DNA of 64,000 nt from Fremontodendron californicum (lineage: Eukaryota > Streptophyta > Magnoliopsida > Malvales > Malvaceae). The notes below the pieces were generated by a model. That model made no database searches. It was not told the DNA's origin and was given only the letters and a program-made list of their open reading frames with translations. The stretch lies in contig JAULJL010000021.1 in NCBI GenBank assembly GCA_030761205.1, positions 12,691,160-12,755,159 on the forward strand, in the 5' to 3' direction. A program made the translations under genes and the position numbers. Positions 56,979 through 64,000 of this stretch are shown piece by piece; position 1 is the first letter of the stretch, and the number at the start of each line of letters is the position of its first letter.

Positions 56979-57487
56979 GAATGAACCCGACCCGAACCCG
57001 CCCGAACCCGCCCAATTGCCACCTCTACTTAAAATCTTTTAGTCTCCTTTGATGTTTCTGAAAAGCACGAGGTGGAGCACTAGGAACATTGGGTCATGCT
57101 TTTATGAACAAAACAAAATTTGTTAATGGAAAAAGAGTTGGTGCCTTTTTGTGGGATCTTTTGGACTGCACCAATCACGGTTTAGTTAAGTGGTAGACCT
57201 AGAAATCTTTGTCTAATAATTCTTTTGTCCCAAAATCTTTCTCTTATTTGATTATATATATGGGTTTGTTTAATCTATGTATGTAAGTATTAATTAAAAA
57301 TTATTTAAAAAAATTTATATTTAATATATTACTTTTATAGAACTAAAAAAATAATAATTCATTAATTGTATGTCTTATTTTAATATCACATTAACCAATA
57401 TTTAGTGGTACAGGTAAATATTTCCCAATCATCAAGGCAACCACTACTCTTATTTCCACAATAACATGTGAATTTGTACGGTGTCGT

Positions 57488-57664
57488 TCCAAGATTTAAA
57501 TTACGATCGTAATGCAATATTATAATTGTTATTTTGCAGTTTCAGTTATCATCATTGTCATCGATATTTATCATAATTAATCGCGATAACATTTGTTACG
57601 TGCACAACAACAATAAATATAACGCGATTGAAAATGCATCTTTGACGTAATTTAAATTCTTGAT
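57488..57664. mobile_element. Small MITE related to 24764-24924
   Basis: CAAGATTTAAATTACG on the left and (inverted) CAAGAATTTAAATTACG on the right. The internal ATCGCGATAACATTTGTTAC and GATTGAAAATGCAT are shared with the copies at 8.9 and 24.8 kb. Target duplication is not clear. Confidence 0.55.
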
Positions 57665-57924
57665 GTTGACAACCACTACAATTTTTTTTAAGTGTATTCT
57701 CAAGTCTTTTTAATATTAAATCTTGATTTTTTACTTTTATAAAAGAATCATAATTTAAGAAAAATAAAAAAAAAAAAAAAAATTTGCAAGTCTTGGAATC
57801 GAACCTGACCTTGCAGTTAACCATCGAATTTGACTATTCTATTATCATACTTAGACTTAGATAGGTTGTTAAATAGAATTGTGTGTAAAGTGTACCTTAT
57901 AATTTGTAACAACTTTTTTTTTTT

Positions 57925-58655
57925 AAGTTAATGTCATATTTAGTCCTGAATTATAGTTAATTATATAATATGATACTTATATTTTTAAAATGTGCAATGT
58001 GGTATCTGTAGTATCATTCCGTCTACCAATATAATTCAATCTCTTAACACCGTTAACTCTCAATGATGACATGGATAATTTATTTACGTGACATTGCCAC
58101 ATATCGTTTTTAAATATAAAAAATTTAAAATTATTTTTATTTTTATTTTTATTTTTTTCTTTTCCTTTTCCTTTTCCTTTTCTTCCTTTCTTCCTCTCTC
58201 CTCTCCCATCCCGATCTCCCGCCATTCCCACTTGTTTCAAGTCGAATCCGGCTAGTCACCTACCGAATCCGGCCTGGTATGATCGGAAACTGCCTGAAAC
58301 ATGTGGGAATAGGGGAGATCGGGAAGAAAGAGGAGAGGAGAGAAAGAAAGAAAGAAAAAAAAAATTAAAATATAAAAATTATTTTTTATTTTTAAAAAAA
58401 ATATGACATATGACATTGTCACATAAGAAAATTTGATGGTTTTAGTAAATAATGTGACGATTTTTGTCCACATGTCATAATAGGATTGATAACGGTCACT
58501 TTAGTATTATATTTAACGGTGTTAAGAGGTTGGGTGCATTGGTAGACAGACTAAAACTTCAAGTACCACATTATATATTTTTAAAGTATACGTATTACAT
58601 TACACAATTCATTATATAGTTCAAGGATTAAAATATGATATTAACTTCTTCTTTT
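57925..58655. mobile_element. Long-TIR non-autonomous DNA element (MULE-like)
   Basis: About 170-bp inverted arms. Left: GTTAATGTCATATTTAGTCC..AATGTGGTATCTGTAGT..CTCTTAACACCGTTAA. Right, inverted: GTTAATATCATATTTTAATC..AATGTGGTACTTGAAGT..CTCTTAACACCGTTAA. The centre has a T/C-rich run and no coding region. The flanking poly-T on both sides hides the target duplication. The arm length suggests a Mutator-type element. Confidence 0.6.
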
Positions 58656-58774
58656 TTTATGCAAGCCAAATTAAAGTATTTATTACCTAAAGAGGATTTT
58701 TTTTTCTCTTTTCATTGAGTTACTTTTAAGTTTTTTTTTTTAGGTAGTTTTAAGTTACATCAACATCATGCGTC

Positions 58775-60193
58775 GGCTTTTTTATTACAATATAGCCAAA
58801 AAAAAATATATATACCAAATTACCGTTACTTTTTTATTATTTCCCAAAACACGGACTTTTTTTTTCAGCTGGGAAATCGCCATCCCCCATGGCGATTTCC
58901 CAGCGTGTTTTTTTGCAAATTTGTAAAAAACACCAAGGGAAATCGCCATGGGGGATGGCGATTTCCCTTGGTGTTTTTTGCAAATTTTGCAAAAAAATAC
59001 CAAGGGAAATCGCCACCCCCCATGGCGATTTCCCTTGGTATTTTTAGCCAATTTTGCTAAAAACATGAAGGGAAATCGCCATGGGGGGTGGCGATTTCCC
59101 TTCATGTATATATTTTTTTTTTCAATTCTTAGGAAAATTTAAAAAACATGACTCAATAGTGAATTTATTGTGAAAGGGTATAATGAATAAAAGTTATTTG
59201 AAAAAGAGAAATGAATAATTAGAAATTATTATAAAGGATTAGACCTGCTCACGGGCCGGACAGCCCGGCAGGCTCGGACCGTATTGGGCCGGGCCCGGGC
59301 AAGATAATTTATGTTCCGGGCCGGCCCGGCCCGGAACAGTGATTTTTATTATAATAATATTATTTTATTTAATTTTAATTAAAAAAATAAAAAAATTATT
59401 TTTTTATTCCAATGAACAGTGATTCGGGCTTAAACGGGCGGGCCTGGGCAGAAAAGAAAAAAAATACGGGCCGCGGCCCGGCCCGTCCCATGAGCACCTC
59501 TATAAAGGATATTGTAAAGATAAAATTATCCTTGATAAAAAAACCTTCTCTTCTCTTCCCTTTTTCTTTTATTTTTTAATTTAATTTTTAATTAAAAAAT
59601 AAATATTCTGAAAATAAAAATTTTAAATTTTAAAAAAAAATTAAATTTTTTATTTACTTTTTTATTTAAATATTTTATTTTTTAAATTTATTTTCAATTA
59701 AAATTTTTAAAAAATAATATTTCCTTAATGAAAGAAAAAAAAATAAGTTTTTTCATTAAGAGTAATTTTGTCTTTATAATATTTTTTATAATAATTTTTA
59801 ATTATTCATTTCTTTTATTCATTATATCATTTCACAATAAATTTACTATTGAGTCATGTTTTTTAAATTTTCCTAAGAATTGAAAAAAAATATATACGTG
59901 AAGTGAAGGGAAATCGCCACCCCCATGGCGATTTCCCTTCATGTTTTTAGCAAATTTTGCTAAAAATACCAAGGGAAATCGCCATGGGGGGTGGCGATTT
60001 CCCTTGGTATTTTTTTGCAAATTTGCAAAAAACACCAAGGAAAATCGCCATCCCCCATGGCGATTTCCCTTGGTGTTTTTTACAAATTTGCAAAAAAGCT
60101 GAAAAAAAAAGGTCCGTATTTTGGGAAATAATCAAAAAGTAACGGTAATTTGGTAAAAAATTTTTTTTTTAGCTATATTGTAATAAAAAAACC
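58775..60193. mobile_element. MULE with stem-loop-rich terminal inverted repeats
   Basis: 1419 bp. Left end GGCTTTTTTATTACAATA, right end (inverted) GGTTTTTTTATTACAATA. The 9-bp duplication TCATGCGTC is at 58766-58774 and 60194-60202. Each arm is about 330 bp, and both carry ACCAAATTACCGTTACTTTT and CCCAAAA.ACGGAC. The arms contain 31-bp perfect or near-perfect inverted repeats GGGAAATCGCCAT-N5-ATGGCGATTTCCC: four on the left (near 58872, 58939, 59004, 59070) and three on the right (near 59908, 59973, 60038). The core is AT-rich with a nested hAT (59240-59502). No transposase. Apparent frames such as GKSPWGMAISLG are repeats of the stem-loop. Confidence 0.9.
59240..59502. mobile_element. 263-bp hAT MITE nested in the MULE
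   Basis: TAGACCTGCTCACGGGCC and GTCCCATGAGCACCTCTA ends, 8-bp duplication TAAAGGAT at 59232-59239 and 59503-59510. Same family as 55773-56028. Confidence 0.9.
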
Positions 60194-60460
60194 TCATGCG
60201 TCCACTACACTATTTTAATTTTTCAAATTTAAAAGGCGTAATTACATCAACATCATGCGTCCACTACACTATTTTAATTGCGAACATGCGTAGCAGCTGA
60301 GTTCATCATTTTATCTATTTTCCTATTTTAATAATTTTTTATCATTTAAAATAAAAATTAGTGTTAATTTTTGGATAATTTTAAGCAAAAAAATATGTTG
60401 AAATTAGAAAAAGAAAAAACAAAAAGCAACTCAATTGGCACATAGATGTATATTAATATA

Positions 60461-61200
60461 ATAAGATTTATACATTATACAAAAATATCATGTATGTTAA
60501 TACATCAATGTATTAAAAATTATATCTTTACTTATTATAAAATTTTTATTAATTTAATTTCATACATTATATTTAGAATTTAGAAATATTTAGTACAATT
60601 AATTTATTTATTATATTTTTATTTTGATTAAGCATTTATTCATCACACTTGATAATTGAACTTTTAAGTAAATTTTTTAAATATAATTCAATTTTAGTAA
60701 CAAATCATTAAAAGTTCTAAGATTATCCACTTAATAAAACTTTTAGTATTAAAGGTTGCTTATCCTGGTTCGAACCTCTTAACAAATATAAAATTTTACA
60801 TATTTTACAAATACATAAATAGATCTAGGTAACAGTTTCAGATACACGATAATATCTCATTTATTTATAAATATTATTTATTATTATATTTTTCAATAAA
60901 ATTTTAATAAAATTTGATTCGCTCAAAAAATATGTTTAAATTTAATATGATTTGATTTTAAAAATTAATGAATTAAATTTGAAATGACTCGAACTTGAAT
61001 AATCTGAATGTAAAACCCGAATTATTCGACCCGAATTATCCGAACTCGAAATTACCCGAACCTAAATAATTCGAGTGTCAAACCGAAATTATCCTACCCA
61101 ATATTGATCTAAATTTTTTAAGACTCGAATTGATCCCACAAAATCTAATTCGACCCATCCAATTAACAATATTAAACCCAAACGATGCTTGCATCAAAAT
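60461..61200. other. AT-rich spacer
   Basis: No gene. About 60950-61170 carries degenerate CCGAATTATTCGACCCGAA-type repeats like those at 5.4-6.2 kb, probably a decayed hAT. Confidence 0.5.
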
Positions 61201-61460
61201 AGAACAATCCAAAGAAAGAGGCGATCATGATTGGTGCAATCCGAAAAGGAGAAAATTCTAGTTCATATTGCAAGCCATTCTTTCTACGCCGCCTATATAG
61301 AAGGATTAGTATCAACTTTATTTGGACCCTCCAAGTTAAAATTTTTGGCTCCGTCTCTTATCAAGACTATAATTGATGCAATCCCAAGGAGGAAAATTCT
61401 ACCCATATTGCAAGCAATTCTTTCTCCAATTTTTTAGTGGGGAAATTCCAAGATTAGATG
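61201..61460 (+). repeat. Dispersed repeat fragment with internal duplication
   Basis: ATTGCAAGC.ATTCTTTCT follows GGAAAATTCTA twice (near 61255 and 61390). It matches 1380-1465 (TTTGGACCCTCC, AAGACTAT.ATTGATGCAAT). A 68-codon open frame across it has no recognisable domain. Confidence 0.6.
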
Positions 61461-61499
61461 ATATGATTGATTCTTGCACTTTCAATATGATTTGACAAT

Positions 61500-61720
61500 T
61501 TGTGTATATGTATTATATTTATATATTTTGTTATGTCGTAATTATGTTTAAAATATCTTATATTTATATAAATTTTAATACGTTAATAATTCATATTATT
61601 TAGATTTTGAGACATTCATGTATTCATGTGGTGTTCATGTTTTTTTTCGTGTCGTATCATATTTTATGTTGTATTTTAATTTTTTCGTATCATGTAATCA
61701 TATCGTGTCCACAAAATCTA
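61500..61720 (+). repeat. CGTGTCGTGTT-type dispersed repeat, third plus-strand copy
   Basis: TTATATTTATATAAATTTTA, GTTAATAATTCATATTAT and TTTCGTGTCGTATCAT align with 24225-24445. Confidence 0.6.
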
Positions 61721-61880
61721 CATGGAATTGATTTAAATGTTTTGTTTTTTAATTTGTTAGTCAACCCACTATTTCCTTAGTGGGAAATATCCATTATGGT
61801 TAAGAGCCAAACACTTTCTTTATTATATGTTTTTTAATTTGTTAGTCATCCCCTAATTTGTCACGTCTTTGTCGACTGGA

Positions 61881-61965
61881 CATAAATGTAAAACTTTATC
61901 CAATCTTCAAATCATGATAGAATTTGCCCACTAAAAATTTGAAGTTTAATTCGATGAGCTTGACT
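61881..61965 (-). pseudogene. Relic of a second LRR receptor gene
   Basis: About 85 bp matches exon 1 of the receptor kinase near 52770-52855 (AAAACTTTATC.AATCTTC.AA, TTTAATTCGATGAGCTT against CTTAATTCAATGAACTT). Translated on the minus strand it reads KLIELNFKFLVGKF..LKIG with an in-frame stop, recognisable as a worn copy of IELSSNFLSGEIPSSFGRL. No other LRR sequence is visible around it. It points to a former tandem copy of the gene. Confidence 0.65.
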
Positions 61966-62459
61966 TAAACTTGATATATAATAATCTACCACATATTGCA
62001 AGCAATTGTTTCTCCATTTGACAAAGACATGGAAACTCCTTTCTCCAATTATTAAACTTAAAAGAAAAAATATATTTTACATTCATCTTTTTTAGTCAAT
62101 CTAATTTTTTTCCTTGATTTCATTTTTTTCTAATTAAAAAAATCTTTATTTATTTTTTTTCACTTTAAAACATACCATGTCGTTTAAAAAAGTTGACTTT
62201 TTTTTTATCTAAAATAAATAAAATATTATCAAATAGTTTTGAACATCCTACTACATTTCTACAATAAATTTGCCAAACGTTATTTAAGTTTTTCTTTATA
62301 ACACTTTTAGAACAACTCTATTTGAATAATACTTCCTAAAGAAACTCCAACCCGACCAAACAGCGATATATTTACTAATTAATTTCTTTATTAACAATTG
62401 ATTGAATAAATAAGTAAGTAAAATAAATTAATCATATGCGATCTTTGTGCACATTTTAT

Positions 62460-64000
62460 TTTCATCTTTTATCTTTATTAAAGTTCAATTTTTAAATTCC
62501 TAATCTTTTAAAATATTTAAAATTTGCATTCAATCTATGAACGATGTTCAAATTCATCTTTTCTATTATATATATATTTTTAATAACTATACAAAATCAA
62601 ATAATATAGGATAAAGATTTTGGAAAAAAAATAATAATTATTATTAGTTTTATCAAAATCCCAAGACAAAAGTTTCAGGCTCTACCACTTAATTAGACAG
62701 TGACATAATGCAACCAACTCTTTTTCCATTTATTTTTTGTTCATAAAGGCATGACCCAGTTGTTCCTATTGCTTAGAAACATCAAAGGAGACTAAGAAAT
62801 TCTAAGTCAGAAAAACTACGGCCGTAAATGAATCGGGCTTGAATGAATAGATCTCTATTCATGTTCGTTCGTCTATTTTGATCTTGTTTGTTTTCGCGTC
62901 GTATTCATTAAGAATTTTAAAATTGTATTCGAGCTTTGTTCATTTAAAATTGAGTGTGTTCGTGTTCGTTCATTTAAATTAAATGAATTTGTTCGTAAAC
63001 ATTAAATGAACATGTTCATGAATATATAGTCGAACATGTTCGCGAACAATTAAAAATATATTCATGAACAATAAACAAACAAATCTAAATAAATTTAACA
63101 AACAAACAAATAAAAAAAATCAATTTTAAGTTATTATTAAATATAAAATAATAAAATACTTAATTAAATTTAAGTTATTATTAAATATAAACATTAAAAC
63201 ACAAATATTATTAAATTATTAAATTTAAGTTATTATTAAATATAAAATAATAAAACACAAATAATATTAATTATACTATAAGTAAATAAAATAAAATACA
63301 AATAATAATATTATTAATTATATTATAATTGAACAATAAATGAGCTTTAAACGAGTTTTAAAGAATCTATTAAACGAATTTTAAACGAGCTTGTTCGTGA
63401 ACAGAAATGAATCGAACATATCTTGTATGGTTCGTTTAATAAACGAACCTTAAAATCATATTCATAATCATTTAATTAGCTTGATAAACAAAAAAAAAAA
63501 TTTGAACCTTAAGATCGAGTCGACATAAATTAAGAAAATTTAGGTCTAAGTCATATCCTTGAACAAGTCTAATATCGACAAACACTATGGTCTTTTTCTA
63601 AGTGCCTTCTGGTCTTTTAATATTAAACTTCAATTTTAAAAATAAAAAAAAAAAAAATCAAAATTTAAGAAAAACAAAATTTGCAAGTGTTGAAATCGAA
63701 TCTGACCTTGCAGTTAAACGTCAAATTTGACTGCTCTATTATCATAAGATAGGTTGTGAAATAGTTGAGATTAGGTATTGTAAAATCTTATAATTTATAA
63801 CCACCTTTTTTTAAGGTAAGGCACATTAAAGTATTTATTACCTAAACAGGGTGTTTTTAATTTTTTTTTTCTTTCTTTTCTATAAGGCACTTTTCATGTT
63901 CATGTGTCCACTAGACTAAATTGCCAACACGCATGGCAGTTGAGTTCATTATTTTATTTATTTTCCTCTTTTTAATTTATTTTAATAATTTTATTTTATT
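62460..64000 (+). repeat. Fourth copy of the dispersed repeat, running off the window
   Basis: 62640-62815 matches 860-990 and the inverted copy at 57 kb. 63565-63965 matches 4600-5000 (ACAAACACTA.GGTCTTTTTC, CCTTGCAGTTAAACGTCAAA, AATTTATTACC-type flank). Between them lies a hAT-like insertion. Confidence 0.75.
62821..63470. mobile_element. hAT-like relic with GTTCGTGAAC-type motifs
   Basis: Begins GGCCGTAAATGAATCGGGC, a known style of plant hAT end. It is full of TGTTCGTGAAC/ATGTTCGCGAAC inverted motifs, with an AT-rich core. The right end could not be identified and the target sequence is disturbed, so the boundary is approximate. Confidence 0.5.

Larger units (their letters stand above)
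55107..57027. mobile_element. hAT element with CCCGAACCCGAA minisatellite arms
   Basis: Ends TAGAGGTGGCAA and TTGCCACCTCTA, with 8-bp duplication CTTAAAAT at 55099-55106 and 57028-57035. Both arms are minisatellites of CCCGAACCCGAATGGG-type 15-18-bp units (about 55130-55430 and 56740-57010). Repetitive open frames there (..PNPNGPEPEWTRTRMG..) are compositional and not genes. The AT-rich core holds a nested hAT (55773-56028). No transposase is seen. Confidence 0.9.
54980..57260 (-). repeat. Inverted copy of the dispersed repeat, split by a hAT
   Basis: Read on the minus strand, 57260-57028 matches 895-990 and 62660-62815 (ACCGTGATTGGTGCAGTC, ACATCAAAGGAGACTAA). 55106-54980 continues into one tandem unit (AAGTCAGAAAAGCTAGTGAG, TTGCTTTTCACCTCAATCAA). 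The two parts join exactly across the hAT target duplication, which confirms both the repeat and the insertion. Confidence 0.8.
57421..60460 (+). repeat. Third copy of the dispersed repeat, broken by several insertions
   Basis: Segments 57421-57487, 57665-57924, 58656-58774 and 60194-60460 line up in order with about 4550-5110. Phrases such as AACCACTACTCTTATTTCC, GCAGTTAACCATCGAATTTG, AATTAAAGTATTTATTACC and AACTCAATTGGCACAT are shared. The gaps are a MITE, a long-TIR element and a MULE. At 60194-60280 the phrase CATGCGTCCACTACACTATT occurs twice, a short tandem duplication. Confidence 0.75.

Noticed and set aside
58785..60142. Repetitive GKSPWGMAISLG-type open frames on both strands
   Set aside because: They are translations of the MULE stem-loop repeats and appear on both strands equally.

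Overview
The window is nuclear DNA of a flowering plant, probably a eudicot. It is AT-rich, has GT-AG introns, and is packed with plant-type transposable elements (Ty3/Gypsy, Ty1/Copia, TRIM, LINE, MULE, hAT, Tourist-like MITE). The species cannot be told from the sequence. There is one real host gene, on the minus strand at 40132-53221: a five-exon leucine-rich-repeat receptor kinase of the LRR-XII (FLS2/EFR/Xa21-like) type. A Copia element with two identical LTRs interrupts it inside an LRR exon.

Layout. 1-5130: a possible LTR end, then a roughly 280-bp tandem array (1050-4610) amplified from a dispersed repeat whose other copies lie at 54.5-57.3, 57.4-60.5 and 61.2-64 kb. 5131-9295: AT-rich spacer with a Tourist-like MITE and a ribosomal protein L24 pseudogene. 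9296-13211: a MULE with a hAT element inside it (10815-13203) that captured exons of an O-fucosyltransferase gene; a second hAT of the same family sits in the captured exon. 13257-24084: another hAT, carrying the last exon of a sugar transporter, split by a 9.6-kb Gypsy element (14025-23611). The Gypsy element keeps an open gag-protease frame, has lost reverse transcriptase, RNase H and the integrase core, and carries two extra genes in the env-like position: a 178-aa protein resembling plant-virus cysteine-rich nucleic-acid-binding proteins, and a broken LOG-like (cytokinin-activating enzyme) gene.

24093-35201: spacer, a hAT, a decayed Copia, a decayed L1-type LINE and smaller repeats. 35202-35539: a complete TRIM. 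35792-38490: a 2.7-kb solo LTR. 38496-53221: spacer, then the receptor kinase with its Copia insertion (41941-47556). 53222-64000: promoter side and spacer, then copies of the dispersed repeat broken by hATs (55107-57027, 55773-56028), a long-TIR element (57925-58655), a MULE with stem-loop-rich ends (58775-60193) carrying its own nested hAT (59240-59502), and a small relic of a second LRR gene (61881-61965).

Most element boundaries rest on target-site duplications read directly: 5 bp for LTR elements, 8 bp for hATs and 9 bp for MULEs. Protein family names come from recognising motifs by eye; no database was searched.
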